Part shown: positions 7,996 through 18,286 of the stretch, one piece after another
How the letters are laid out: every line of letters begins with the position of its first letter
How positions within the stretch are numbered: position 1 is the stretch's first letter
The notes under the pieces: generated by a model
The model's database searches: none
Told to the model about the DNA's origin: nothing
What the model saw: only the letters and a program-made list of their open reading frames with translations
Assembly: GCF_001613125.1 (NCBI RefSeq)
Contig: NZ_BDBT01000026.1
Coordinates: forward strand, 1 to 64,000
Direction: 5' to 3'
Length of the DNA: 64,000 nt
From: Nocardia shimofusensis NBRC 100134
Lineage (GTDB): Bacteria; Actinomycetota; Actinomycetes; Mycobacteriales; Mycobacteriaceae
Translations under genes and position numbers: made by a program

Positions 7996-8433
7996 TCATG
8001 CCGGTGACTCCCGGCCTTCGATGAGATCGGCCAGCTCGCCCGGATCCTCGAGCACCACCATCGCGGCGGCGGTGTCGCCGTCGTGGGTGAGCGACAGATG
8101 CACCCGCACCCGCGGCAGGAATTCCGCCGCCAGGCCGTGCAGTTTGATGCTGGGCCGCCCCCAGGCGTCGTTGACCACCTCGATCAGCGGATACGGATTG
8201 TCGCCGATCTGCGGGCTGCGCGCGAAGCGCGAGGACGCCCACGCCTTGAGCACCGCCTCCTTGGCGGCCCAGCGCGCGGCGAAACTGCGAGCCGGGTCGG
8301 TGCCCTTGCTCTGGCAGTAGCGGCGCTCCCCCGCGGTGAAGCTCTCCCGCAGCATGGTGCTGCCCACGCGCTCGAGCTGCTCGGAGAACTCCGAGATGGT
8401 CACCAGATCCAGGCCGATTCCGAGAATGGTCAT
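7996..8433 (-). CDS. acpS: Holo-[acyl-carrier-protein] synthase AcpS
   Basis: 145 aa from ATG 8433 (MTILGIGLDLVTI), the start that matches mycobacterial AcpS; longer in-frame starts would run into the hairpin at 8462-8498. It transfers 4'-phosphopantetheine from CoA to the ACP serine. Family residues are present: the Asp in GIGLDLV and the Glu in FAARWAAKEAVLKAW bind Mg2+, and LSLTHDGDTAAAMVV closes the domain. It lies downstream of fas, whose ACP domain it should activate. Two hairpins and 234 bp separate the genes, so the simple fas-acpS operon of mycobacteria may be uncoupled here. Confidence 0.94.
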   Translation of the reverse strand: MTILGIGLDLVTISEFSEQLERVGSTMLRESFTAGERRYCQSKGTDPARSFAARWAAKEAVLKAWASSRFARSPQIGDNPYPLIEVVNDAWGRPSIKLHGLAAEFLPRVRVHLSLTHDGDTAAAMVVLEDPGELADLIEGRESPA

Positions 8434-8461
8434 GCGTCGTCGCAGCTCCCTCATATGCATT

Positions 8462-8498
8462 CGGGAGTGCGGCCGCCGGTCCGGCGGCCGCACTCCCG
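8462..8498 (-). terminator. Very strong hairpin just upstream of acpS
   Basis: Arms CGGGAGTGCGGCCGCCGG (8462-8479) and its exact complement (8481-8498) around a single T, so the real loop is a few bases of the stem top. It ends 28 bp before the acpS ATG. It could stop read-through from fas or shape the acpS leader. Confidence 0.7.
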
Positions 8499-8620
8499 TT
8501 CGGCAAACGCTCAGTTGTTCACGGTTCGCGTCGTTCGCGACCGATCCGGAGATCGACGAACGACTCGCAGTGCAGCGTACTGGTTTCGGCGCACTACCGG
8601 ACCGAGTGAAGCAAACGCGC

Positions 8621-8657
8621 GGCCGGATCGTGTCCGCGAAGCAGACACGATCCGGCC
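8621..8657 (-). terminator. Terminator of fas
   Basis: A 14-bp perfect stem (GGCCGGATCGTGTC at 8621-8634, complement at 8644-8657) with a 9-nt loop, 10 bp downstream of the fas stop. Confidence 0.82.
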
Positions 8658-8667
8658 ACCCTCGTCG

Positions 8668-11600
8668 TTACTCGGCGGCCGGCTGTCGCAGAACCTCCGC
8701 GCCGGTGCCGCAGCCCCGGCCGTCGACCCGGTAGGCGCCGTCGGAGCCCAGGCGCGCCTGCGGCGAGAGCAGCATCTCGGCCTCGAGCTGACGCACCCGG
8801 CTCGCCGGCGTGCCGTCGGCCCCGAGCCGCCGGTCGGCGGGCCGCTCGTAGAGCGCCGCGCCGCCGCACATGGCCTCGGCGATGCGCTGACGTCCGGCCA
8901 GCTGCCGCTCCTGCGCCCTGCGCTGGTACTCCTCGCGCCGTCCGGCCTCCACCGCCTGGATGAACGCCTGCGGATGCACCACGGCCAGCAGCCCGGAGAC
9001 GTGGCCGAAGCCGAGCGAGGTGACCAGACCGGCCTTGAGCGGGAACCGCTCGCCGAAGCGCAGCGCCTCACGCACCCACACCAGGTGCGGGTAGGCCCGC
9101 ATCTTCTCGTCGACGCAGTCCAGGCTCCGGTTCGGCGGCACCACACCGGATTCCAGCACCTGGCACAAGCCGATCAGCTGGAAGGCGGCCGCGCCGCCCT
9201 TGGCGTGACCGGTCAGCGCCTTCTGCGAGACGACGAACAGCGGGGCGCCCTCGGAGCGGCCGACCGCGTCGGCGAGACGCTCGTGCAGTTCCGACTCGTT
9301 CGGGTCGTTGGCCGCGGTCGAGGTGTCGTGCTTGGAGACGACCGCGATCTCGTCCGGCGAGACACCCAGCTTGCGCAGTTCCGCCGCGAAGCGGGACTCG
9401 CGACCACCGCGACCGGCGCCCAGGGCGCCGAGGCCGGGAGCCGGGATGGAGGTGTGCACGCCGTCGGCGAAGGACTGCGCGAAGGCGACCACGCCGAGGA
9501 CCGGCAGGCCCATCTCCAGCGCCACCGAGCCGCGGGCCAGCAGAATCGTGCCGCCGCCCTGCGATTCGACGAACCCGCCGCGACGGCGGTCGTTGGCACG
9601 GGAGAAGTACCGGTCGCTGATGCCCTTGGCGCTCATGGCCGCCGAGTCCGCGGTGGCCGACATGTCACCGAAGCCGACGATGCCCTCGATGCCGAGATCG
9701 TCGTAACCGCCGGCGACCACCACGTCGGCCTTGCCGAGGCGGATCTTGTCCACGCCCTCCTCGACCGAGACCGCCGCCGTCGCACACGCCGCGACCGGGT
9801 GCACCATCGCGCCGTAGCTGCCCACGTAGGACTGCACGACGTGCGCCAGCGCCACGTTCGGCAGCGCCTCCTGCAGGATGTCGTTCGGGCGCGACTCGCC
9901 GAGCAGATTGTCGACGTAGAGCGAGCGCATCGAGGACATACCGCCCATACCGGTGCCCTGGGTGTTGGCCACCAGGCTCGGGTGCACCCAGCGCATCAGT
10001 TCCGACGGGTCGAAGCCGGAGCCGACGAACGCGTCCACGGTGCAGGCGATGTTCCACAGCGCCACCCGATCCACCGAGCTCGCCATGTCCGCCGAGATGC
10101 CCCACACGGTCGGATCCCAGCCGGTCGGGATCTGGCCGCCGACCGTGCGGGACAGCTTCGCCTTGCGCGGCACCCGGATCTCGGTGCCCGCCTGGCGAGT
10201 CACCTGCCAGTCGCCGGAGCCCTCGACCGGCGAGATGACGGTGTGCTCGGGATCGGCGTCGGCGAACGCGCGGGCCTCGGCCTCGCCGCCCACCGTGAAG
10301 GTGAGGTCGCGGTCGAGGAACACCGAGGTCATCAGCGGCGCGGTGTTGTCCACCATGGCCGCGTCGTCCTCGTAGCGTCGCACGCCACAGCGGGCGACGA
10401 CGGTGTCGTGGTAGCGCTCGGCGATCTCGTGCTCGGGCACGTACTCGCCCGATTCGGTGTCGTACCAGCCCGGCTTGGGATCGTTCTCCCAGGCCACCAG
10501 GCCGGTGGTCCAGGCCAGCTCCAGCACGCCCGCGGCGGACAGCTCGTCGGAGACCTCGATCTCGAAGCGGGTGCGCGAGGAGCCGTACGGGCCGAGTTCG
10601 GCGGCGCCGACGATGACGACCATGTCGTCGAGGTCGGCGGTCACCTCACCCCACTCCGGCACCGGCAGCGCGGAGGTGACCGTCGGCGGCGCGGGCAGCG
10701 CCGGGATGGTCGCTTCGGCGCTCGCCTCGTCGGCCGCCGCGGCCTCCGCGTCTTCCTGCGCCTGCTTGGCCAGCGCGGGCAGGTCCAGCTTGGCCCTGGC
10801 CAGTCCGCCGGTGAGGTCGATCTGCTGCGGGCCCGACGCGGTGACCTGACGTGCCCGCGAGGTGCACCACTTGAGCAGTTCGTCGGCCATCTCGGTGGTC
10901 GACCAGGTCTGCACGCCCGCCTTCTCGACCGCCGCGACCATCGGGTCGTTCTGGCCCATCAGCCCGGTGCCGCGCACCCAGCCGATCAGCGCGTGCACCA
11001 GGGTGACCCGCTGCGACCAGGACTTCTCGGCCCGCCACTTGGCGACCACCGCGTCCAGCGCCGCCTTGGACTCGCCGTAGGCGCCGTCGCCGCCGAACAG
11101 GCCGCGGTTGGGCGAACCCGGAAGTACCACATGCAGTTTCGCGTCGACGTCGTGATCGGCGCCGATCACCGAGAGCCCGCCGATCAGACGCTCGACCGAC
11201 CACAGCAGCACGCGCATCTCCATCTCGGCGCGCGCACCCGCGTCGGCGAGATCACCGGCGACCCGCGGCGCCGCGAACGGCAGCAGCATGGTCGGGGTCA
11301 TGGCGTCCTTGATCTTGATCTTGGCGCCGCCCGCGGTGTCGACCTGCTCGCTGCCGACCCACTCGACGAGTGCGTCGACATCTTGGTAAGAGGCCATGTT
11401 CGCGGGGACCACCCACAGCGCGGCCCCGGCCCTGGCGTTCTCGCGGTAGAGCTTCTTGTAGAAGCCGATCCGCTCGTCGTTCAGGCCGGAGGTCGTCGCG
11501 ACGACGGTCGCGCCGCCGGCGAGCAGCCGTCCGGTCACCGCCGCGGCGATGGAACCCTTGCTGGCGCCGGTGATCACCGCGATGTCGCCGGACCACTGTC

Positions 11601-14600
11601 CCGGCGCCTCGTCGGTCAGCAGCGCGACCTCGGCGATGCGCTCGTAGAGCCCGGCCAGCACCGAACGCGCTTCGCCCTTGGCCCGCTCACGCCACCAGTT
11701 CGCCTGCGCCGCAACCGCTTCGCCCGCGCCGGTGAATCCGTCCACCGGCCGGTCGGCGGCCTGGGAGTCGTCGATCAGCCACAGCCGGGCCAGATCCTCG
11801 CGGGCGCTGGCCCAGCGATCGTCGATCAGCACGGCCTTGCGGGCGTCGAAGGCCGGCGCGACCAGACGCGGCCAGTCCGAACCCAGTTCGGCCGAGACCA
11901 GGTCGACCAGCGACTCGTCGGACGCTTCCGGAGCCGAGACCCGGTCCCCCAGGCCGAGGTGTTCCAGGATCACCCGGGCCGCCGAGGCGAGCACGCCGTC
12001 GGGACCGGTGATCTGCTCGGTGAACTCGCCGAGCGCGGCCGCGTCCACGGTCGCGCCGCCGCCACCGCCGCTGGACGGCAGCGAGACGCTGATCCCGCGA
12101 CGGGCCGCGACAGCCTGCACCGCGGCGTCGACGGCGGCGTCGACCGACGCGCCGTCGGTGAGTCCGCCGGAGACCAGGCCGCCCAGGTCGCCGCCGCGCA
12201 CGCTGACACCTTCGCGGGTGCCGAGCGAGACCTCGGCGGTGACGTGGCTGGCCCAGCCGTCACCGAGCTCCCAGACCTTCTTGACGCGCTCGGCGACGGC
12301 CGCCGGCCGCTTGCCGGACGGGCCGAAGACCTTGCGCAGGTGGTCGTTGATGGAATCCGAGAGCACCGAGCCGAACGGCTTGTAGGTGCGGGCCAGCCGG
12401 TCCACGGTCGCGGCGAGCGCGCCCATGTCGGCGTCGGCCGCGCCGTCGATGGCCCCGAGCGAGAGTTCCGCGCCGAGGTCGACGAGCAGCTGGTTGCGGC
12501 GCGAGGAGACGCCGTCGCACAGGCCCTCGATGGTGTCCACCGGGCCGATCTGGTCCAGGCGCAGCTTGGTCCACAGCGCGATGAGCACGCGGGTGGCGTC
12601 GGCGGCGCTGAACGCGATGTCATCCGGGCGCGGACCGCCCGAGCTCGCCACGGGGGCAGGCGCGGCGGCAGCGACCGGAGCGGCCGTGGGCGCGGCGGTT
12701 TCGGCCGTGGTCTCCTCCGGCTCGTCGATCGGCGCCGGATCGGTGTCGGTCGAGTAGACGATGCCCGCTTCGCGCTCGATGTTGAGCACCTCGACGGTGG
12801 CCGAGGCGAAGCTCGGCAGCTTCAGCGTCTGGCTCGCCAGGTTCGCCACGGTCGGGGTCGCGCCCAGGCCGATCTCCACGAAGCGCTCCACGCCGAGACC
12901 GCCGTGCGCGGCATCGGTGAACAGCAGATCCTGGGTCTCGATCCAGCGCACCGGGCTGGCGAACTGCCAGGCCAGCAGCTCGATCAGCACCACCCGGCAC
13001 AGCTCCACCGGACGCGCGGCCCACGAGTCGAAGTCGGCCAGCACCGCGGCCAGCGGCTCCGAGGGCACCAGATCGGCGATCTCGGCGACGAATTCGCGCT
13101 CCAACGAGAACGGCTTGGGCACCAGGTTCGGGATGTAGCGCCCGAGCAGCACCTCGGGATGCAGATCCGCCGGCAGCAACTGCTCGAGCTTGCTGCGGAA
13201 TTCCGGCACGCCCTTGCGCAGCACCGTCGAGTGGAACGGCACGTCGATGCCGGGGATCAGCACGAAGGCCCGCTTGCCGCCGAATTCCGCACGGCGACGG
13301 TCGATCTCGGTCTCCAGCGCCTCCAGGCCCATGACCGTGCCCGCGATCGCGTACTGCGAGCCGCGCAGGTTCAGGTTCACGACCTCGAGGAACTCACCGG
13401 TCTGCTCGGAGATGCCGGAGACGAAGCCGACGACCTCGTCGTCGGGCAGCCCGATCTGCGAGGGCCGGATGGCGGCCATGCGGTAGTCGCTGCGGCCCTG
13501 GGCATCGCGCGGCACCAGCGCGTGCATCGCCGAGCCGCGCTGGAACACCACCTCGAGCAGGGCCTCCAGCGGCAGCACGCCCGCGACGGCGGCCAGCGCG
13601 TTGTACTCACCGACCGAGTGACCGGCCAGCATCGCGCCCTCGACGTACGCGCCGGCTTCCCGCAGTTCCGCGACCTGCGCGACACCGAGGGTCGCCATCG
13701 CGACCTGGGTGAACTGGGTCAAATGCAGCACGCCGTCCGGGTGCCGGTGCTCGACGCCGCGCGCCCGCAGGTAGGTCGGGTTGTCGCGCACCACGGCCAG
13801 GATCGAGAAGCCGAGCGCCGAGCGGGTGTGCTTGTCGGCGCGGTCCCAGATCGCCTTGGCGGCCTTCGAGCGGGTCCGCGCGTCCAGGCCCATGCCCTTG
13901 CGCTGGATGCCCTGGCCGGGGAAGGCGTAGACGGTCTTGGGCGCCCGGATGCGGCCGGTGGCCGTCATGACCAGGTCACCGCCGGTGCGGCAGGACACCT
14001 CGACGATCTCGCTGCCGTTGTCCACCGCGACGCGCTCGACGCGCACGTCGATCTCCGCGCCCGGGCGGACCATGCCGAGGAACCGGGTGGTCCACGCGGA
14101 CACCGTGCGGGCGGGCACCGACGCGGTCGGGTCGACAGCCGACACCGCGTGCTGCGCGGCGGCCGACAGCCACATGCCGTGCACGATCGGGCTGCCCAGC
14201 CCCGCCAGTTTGGCGGCGTTGTCGCTGGTGTGGATGGGGTTGTGGTCACCGGACACCGCGGCGAAGGCGTGCATGGCGCGCGGCGCGACGATGGTGACGT
14301 CACGACGGCGGCGACGCGGGGTGTCGGCGGCGTCGGCGGCAGTACCGGCGGCGCGCGGCGGATCGGACAGCTCGCCGGCGCCGTTGCGGCCGCGGATGGC
14401 GAAGCGCTCGGTCAGTTCGGCCAGCGGCACCACGTCCAGGCCCTGATCACGCATCTCGCCGACGGCCACACGGACCTCGACGACCCGGCCCATGTCGGTG
14501 TCGACCACCGAGGACGACTCGGCGCGGACCACGAGAATGCTGGTCTGGTCGGGCAATTCGCGCAGCAGCTCGATCTGGTGATCGAGGTGCACGAGGTCGA

Positions 14601-17600
14601 GCATGCCCTCGATGACCGAGCGTGCATCGCCGGTCCGGGTCGCGCCGAGCACCGCGAACACGGCGGGCCAGCAGGCGCCGACCAGCACATCGGGCACGGT
14701 GCGGCCGAGGGTGCTGAGCTCGGCGGGCAGACCCGAGCCGGTGACGCCGGCGTGATCGGCGATCAGATCCGGGGTCCAGGCCAGATTGACGTGCGCGATG
14801 CCGCCCTTGACCTCGGGCAGCGACTGCCCGGCGGCCACGGCCAGCAGCGCGGCCATCGCGGCGTCGGCGTCGTCCTCGGTGATGACCGGCGCGCCGCCGT
14901 TGTAGATCGAGACCGGCGCGGTGATGCGGATGCGCACCGCGTCGCGGCCCAGCAGCGGCACGGTCAGCTCGACGTAGGAGTTCTCGGTGTCCGGGCCCGT
15001 GGTCTCGACCAGAGTGGCGCCGGTGCGCGGGTGCACCGCGCCCTTGCCGTCCACGGTCCAGTCGGCGAGATCGCCGAGGCGGTGCACCGGGTTCACGGTG
15101 GTCCGTCCGGCCCACTGCACGTCGGGCGCGGCGATCACGGCGTCGATCACGCCGCCGGTCACCCCGGCGACCCGGCGGGCGTCGACCGGGGCGGGCACCA
15201 CGCCGTCACGCACCAGGCTGTAGGCGGTGTCCTGCTCGAAGCGGTCGAGCAGTTCGCCGACCGGCTCGTCGACACGGGTGATGCCCGCGACCGCGACGGT
15301 GCCCGGGATCACGCACACCTGATCGGCCGAGTAGCGCGCATCATGCGCCTGCCACAGCGAATCCGAACGCCACCAGCGGCGCACGTCGCCGTCCACGACC
15401 GGCACGAAGTTGACCGGCTTGCCCGGCGTCTTGCACAGCGAGATGAAGAACGGCACGTCGGCCGGATGCAGCAGCGTCTGCTCGGCGGCCGGGTAGCGCT
15501 CCTGCAACGTGCACAGCGCCTGCACCGGGTTCTCGAACGCCTCGTCGTCGGCGAACAGGGTCGGGATCTCGCCCCGGTCGGCCGGGTGCAGACGGGATTC
15601 GGTGCGCCGCACCATCTCCGCGAACCGGTCGCGCCAGGTGATGTCCAGCCACACCGAGGCGGTGGCCTCGGCGATGGCGTCGCCGATGTCGCTGCCGCAG
15701 TCGAAGTCCTTGCGCCGGTCCAGGCCGACGGCCAGCTCCACGTAGCGCTGCAGCCACTCCTGGTAGGTCATGGTCGCCACATCGCCGAAATACGGCTTGG
15801 CCGTGGCGTTCAGCGCCTCGATGATCTCCGCGCGACGCTCGGCGACCGCGTCGGCGTCACCGGCGACCTCGTCGAGCAGGCGGCCCGTGCGCGAGGCGGC
15901 GTTGTCGATCTCGTGGATGTCGGCGCCCAGCTGGCTGCGACCCGAGGCCATACCGCCGGACGCGGTGCCCGCACCGACCCAGTCCGGCGTGCCGGGGGTG
16001 TCGACCAGCAGCTGCTTGACCTCGGGCGCGGTGGTGGCCTCCAGCGTCGCCATGGCGGCGGTGCCGACCAGCACGCCGTCCAGCGGCATCACCGGGTAGC
16101 CGTGCTGCGCCGACCACTGGCCGGTCAGGTACTCACGCGCCCGCTCCGGGGTGCCGATGCCGCCGCCGACGCAGATCACCACATTGTCGCGGCCGCGCAG
16201 TTCGGCGTAGGTCTCGAGCAGCAGGTCGTCGAGGTCTTCCCAGGAGTGGTGACCGCCGGCCTTGCCGCCTTCGATGTGCATGATGACCGGGTAGTCCGGC
16301 ACCTCGTCGGCGATGCGCAGCACCGCGCGGATCTGGGCGACCGTGCCCGGCTTGAACGCCACGTGGTGGATACCGGCCTCGGTCAGCTCGTGGATGAGCG
16401 CGACGGCCTCTTCCAGCTCCGGGATACCGGCGGTCACGATGACACCGTCGAACGGCGCGCCCGCCGCACGGGCCTTCTGCACCAGCCGCTTACCGCCCAG
16501 CTGCAGCTTCCACAGGTAGGGATCCAGGAACAGCGAGTTGAACTGCACCGAACGGCCCGGATGCAGCAGCGTCTTCAGCTCGGCCACCCGGTCGGCGAAG
16601 ATCTGCTCGGTCACCTGACCGCCACCGGCCAGCTCCGCCCAGTGACCCGCGTTCGCGGCCGCGGCCACGATCTTGGCGTCCACGGTGGTCGGGGTCATGC
16701 CCGCCAGCAGGATCGGCGAACGACCGGTCAACTTGGTGAACGCGGTCTCCACCACGATGCGACCGTTGGGCAACCGCACCGGCTTCGGCGCGTAGGCGCT
16801 CCACGGCTGGGCCAGCTCCGGCGCCGCTCCGGGGGTCAGCAGGCTGCGCTGCCCCGCCCGGGTCGCCGCCGCGACGATCCCCACGCCGCTGCCCTTGAGC
16901 GAGCCCGCGGTCAGCCGGGTCAGCAGGTCACCGGGACCGAGATCCAGAATCCACTGCGCACCGGCCGCCACCGCGCTGTCCACCTCGGCGACCCAGTCGA
17001 TCGGATCGACCAGAATCTCCTGCGCCAACCGGCCCGCCAGCTCCGCATCCACCCCGCACTGCGTGGCCCAGCCGCTCACCAGATCCACCGTGTCGCTCAG
17101 CGCCGGATGATGGAACGCCACGTCGACCAGCAGGTCCTCGAAGACCGGCGAGAACACCGCGCCGCCGCGCGCCTTCTGCTCCCGCTCCTTGGTCTGTTGC
17201 TCGGAGATCTGCGCACAGCGCTGTCGCACCCGCTCGATCTGCGCCGGGGTGCCCGACAGCACCGCCCGCCGGCGACCGTTGCGAATCGAAACCACCGCCG
17301 CCACAGCCGGATCCACGCCCTCGGCGACCTCGGCCACCACCGCGCGCAGCTGCTCGGGATCGACATTGGAGACCGCCACCATCGGCGAGTTCGCCCCCAC
17401 CGGCATCAGCCCGCGCCGCCGCGCCACTAGCCCGGCGGCCGCGCCGATCAACTGCCCGATCGCCAGCAGCTCCGCATCCCGCGCGCCCGCACCTTGGAGC
17501 GCCGAAGCTGCCAGCAGACCCTGCGAATGTCCGACCACGGCCACCGGCGCGTGCTCGGCCGGGTCCAGCCCCTGCAACCGCAGCGCCCGCAACGCCGCCA

Positions 17601-18012
17601 GCTGAGTCAGCAACACACCCGGCATCGACACCACCGCCGAGCGCAGCACGTCCTCGGACGGCGCGGCCGAAGGCTCCTCGGAATCCGGATCGGCCAGCTC
17701 GTCCTCGAGCATCCACGCCACCGGGTCGAACCCGCCGGGACGTACGACAAGCAATTGGCGCGCAACGGGTTCCAGCAGCGCGGCCGCCTCGTTGACCAGT
17801 GCGGTCAGCTCCGGCTCCAGCGCGCTGTCCCGCGCGATCTCCTCGAGTTCGCTGAGCCACCGCGCGCCCTGCCCACCGAAGGCCAGCGCGTAAGGAGTTC
17901 CGTTCAGCAAACGATCCAGCAACGGCGACCGCGTCCCCGCCGCACTCTGTCCGGCCTTACCCGCCTTCGCGCTCGCTCCGGCTCCGGTCTCGGTGCTCTC
18001 GTTGATCGTCAA
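8668..18012 (-). CDS. fas: Type I fatty acid synthase (single-chain, mycobacterial type)
   Basis: 3114 aa, starting at TTG 18012 (MTINES; an AAGGAAG site lies about 12 nt upstream). Domains in order: acetyltransferase with GHSQG (about 160); enoyl reductase with GMTPTTVDAKIVAAAANAG (about 440); dehydratase hotdog with GDHNPIHTS (about 1255); malonyl/palmitoyl transferase with GHSVG (about 1465); a Pro/Ala linker (about 1750-1790); ACP near GVSSRRNQLLVDLG (about 1830); ketoreductase with VITGASKGSIAAA (about 2145); ketosynthase with Cys2743 in HPVAACATAA and distal HDTST and GHAKGGA. It makes C16-C26 acyl-CoAs, the primers for mycolic acids, in the cytosol. Slightly longer than the mycobacterial enzyme; no frame break seen. 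Confidence 0.98.
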   Translation of the reverse strand: MTINESTETGAGASAKAGKAGQSAAGTRSPLLDRLLNGTPYALAFGGQGARWLSELEEIARDSALEPELTALVNEAAALLEPVARQLLVVRPGGFDPVAWMLEDELADPDSEEPSAAPSEDVLRSAVVSMPGVLLTQLAALRALRLQGLDPAEHAPVAVVGHSQGLLAASALQGAGARDAELLAIGQLIGAAAGLVARRRGLMPVGANSPMVAVSNVDPEQLRAVVAEVAEGVDPAVAAVVSIRNGRRRAVLSGTPAQIERVRQRCAQISEQQTKEREQKARGGAVFSPVFEDLLVDVAFHHPALSDTVDLVSGWATQCGVDAELAGRLAQEILVDPIDWVAEVDSAVAAGAQWILDLGPGDLLTRLTAGSLKGSGVGIVAAATRAGQRSLLTPGAAPELAQPWSAYAPKPVRLPNGRIVVETAFTKLTGRSPILLAGMTPTTVDAKIVAAAANAGHWAELAGGGQVTEQIFADRVAELKTLLHPGRSVQFNSLFLDPYLWKLQLGGKRLVQKARAAGAPFDGVIVTAGIPELEEAVALIHELTEAGIHHVAFKPGTVAQIRAVLRIADEVPDYPVIMHIEGGKAGGHHSWEDLDDLLLETYAELRGRDNVVICVGGGIGTPERAREYLTGQWSAQHGYPVMPLDGVLVGTAAMATLEATTAPEVKQLLVDTPGTPDWVGAGTASGGMASGRSQLGADIHEIDNAASRTGRLLDEVAGDADAVAERRAEIIEALNATAKPYFGDVATMTYQEWLQRYVELAVGLDRRKDFDCGSDIGDAIAEATASVWLDITWRDRFAEMVRRTESRLHPADRGEIPTLFADDEAFENPVQALCTLQERYPAAEQTLLHPADVPFFISLCKTPGKPVNFVPVVDGDVRRWWRSDSLWQAHDARYSADQVCVIPGTVAVAGITRVDEPVGELLDRFEQDTAYSLVRDGVVPAPVDARRVAGVTGGVIDAVIAAPDVQWAGRTTVNPVHRLGDLADWTVDGKGAVHPRTGATLVETTGPDTENSYVELTVPLLGRDAVRIRITAPVSIYNGGAPVITEDDADAAMAALLAVAAGQSLPEVKGGIAHVNLAWTPDLIADHAGVTGSGLPAELSTLGRTVPDVLVGACWPAVFAVLGATRTGDARSVIEGMLDLVHLDHQIELLRELPDQTSILVVRAESSSVVDTDMGRVVEVRVAVGEMRDQGLDVVPLAELTERFAIRGRNGAGELSDPPRAAGTAADAADTPRRRRRDVTIVAPRAMHAFAAVSGDHNPIHTSDNAAKLAGLGSPIVHGMWLSAAAQHAVSAVDPTASVPARTVSAWTTRFLGMVRPGAEIDVRVERVAVDNGSEIVEVSCRTGGDLVMTATGRIRAPKTVYAFPGQGIQRKGMGLDARTRSKAAKAIWDRADKHTRSALGFSILAVVRDNPTYLRARGVEHRHPDGVLHLTQFTQVAMATLGVAQVAELREAGAYVEGAMLAGHSVGEYNALAAVAGVLPLEALLEVVFQRGSAMHALVPRDAQGRSDYRMAAIRPSQIGLPDDEVVGFVSGISEQTGEFLEVVNLNLRGSQYAIAGTVMGLEALETEIDRRRAEFGGKRAFVLIPGIDVPFHSTVLRKGVPEFRSKLEQLLPADLHPEVLLGRYIPNLVPKPFSLEREFVAEIADLVPSEPLAAVLADFDSWAARPVELCRVVLIELLAWQFASPVRWIETQDLLFTDAAHGGLGVERFVEIGLGATPTVANLASQTLKLPSFASATVEVLNIEREAGIVYSTDTDPAPIDEPEETTAETAAPTAAPVAAAAPAPVASSGGPRPDDIAFSAADATRVLIALWTKLRLDQIGPVDTIEGLCDGVSSRRNQLLVDLGAELSLGAIDGAADADMGALAATVDRLARTYKPFGSVLSDSINDHLRKVFGPSGKRPAAVAERVKKVWELGDGWASHVTAEVSLGTREGVSVRGGDLGGLVSGGLTDGASVDAAVDAAVQAVAARRGISVSLPSSGGGGGATVDAAALGEFTEQITGPDGVLASAARVILEHLGLGDRVSAPEASDESLVDLVSAELGSDWPRLVAPAFDARKAVLIDDRWASAREDLARLWLIDDSQAADRPVDGFTGAGEAVAAQANWWRERAKGEARSVLAGLYERIAEVALLTDEAPGQWSGDIAVITGASKGSIAAAVTGRLLAGGATVVATTSGLNDERIGFYKKLYRENARAGAALWVVPANMASYQDVDALVEWVGSEQVDTAGGAKIKIKDAMTPTMLLPFAAPRVAGDLADAGARAEMEMRVLLWSVERLIGGLSVIGADHDVDAKLHVVLPGSPNRGLFGGDGAYGESKAALDAVVAKWRAEKSWSQRVTLVHALIGWVRGTGLMGQNDPMVAAVEKAGVQTWSTTEMADELLKWCTSRARQVTASGPQQIDLTGGLARAKLDLPALAKQAQEDAEAAAADEASAEATIPALPAPPTVTSALPVPEWGEVTADLDDMVVIVGAAELGPYGSSRTRFEIEVSDELSAAGVLELAWTTGLVAWENDPKPGWYDTESGEYVPEHEIAERYHDTVVARCGVRRYEDDAAMVDNTAPLMTSVFLDRDLTFTVGGEAEARAFADADPEHTVISPVEGSGDWQVTRQAGTEIRVPRKAKLSRTVGGQIPTGWDPTVWGISADMASSVDRVALWNIACTVDAFVGSGFDPSELMRWVHPSLVANTQGTGMGGMSSMRSLYVDNLLGESRPNDILQEALPNVALAHVVQSYVGSYGAMVHPVAACATAAVSVEEGVDKIRLGKADVVVAGGYDDLGIEGIVGFGDMSATADSAAMSAKGISDRYFSRANDRRRGGFVESQGGGTILLARGSVALEMGLPVLGVVAFAQSFADGVHTSIPAPGLGALGAGRGGRESRFAAELRKLGVSPDEIAVVSKHDTSTAANDPNESELHERLADAVGRSEGAPLFVVSQKALTGHAKGGAAAFQLIGLCQVLESGVVPPNRSLDCVDEKMRAYPHLVWVREALRFGERFPLKAGLVTSLGFGHVSGLLAVVHPQAFIQAVEAGRREEYQRRAQERQLAGRQRIAEAMCGGAALYERPADRRLGADGTPASRVRQLEAEMLLSPQARLGSDGAYRVDGRGCGTGAEVLRQPAAE

Positions 18013-18201
18013 GACGCTTCGTCTTCCTTCTCTTCGGCGACGTGCCGTGGCTCGTCGCTCAACTCGGGTACGCGGGCATTCCTCGACCGCAGGGCCTGAT
18101 TACGGCGAGGATTCCACAAAATCATGAGGAAATCCTCACGTTTCGTTACCGCCAACGCCCCTACCTCTGAGTATTTCCGTACACCCGTACCAGAATGCCC
18201 C

Positions 18202-18226
18202 GAAACATGACTGTCCCTCATGTTTC
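18202..18226. promoter_or_regulatory. Perfect inverted repeat upstream of fas (candidate FasR-type site 1)
   Basis: GAAACATGA, 7-nt spacer CTGTCCC, then TCATGTTTC: a perfect 9-bp dyad about 190 bp before the fas start. Binding by FasR is inferred from position only. Confidence 0.5.
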
Positions 18227-18261
18227 AAACGCCCTGTTCCGACCCGTTACCGCCCCACACA

Positions 18262-18286
18262 GAAACATGAGCGCCCCTCATCTTGC
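18262..18286. promoter_or_regulatory. Second, imperfect copy of the upstream dyad
   Basis: GAAACATGA, spacer GCGCCCC, then TCATCTTGC. The left arm is identical to the copy 60 bp away and the right arm matches it at 7 of 9 positions. Confidence 0.45.

Noticed and set aside
8083..17430. A 3115-residue open frame antisense to fas
   Set aside because: It mirrors the fas gene in the complementary frame, a by-product of high GC at third positions; its product is low-complexity Arg/Gly/His-rich with no domain.
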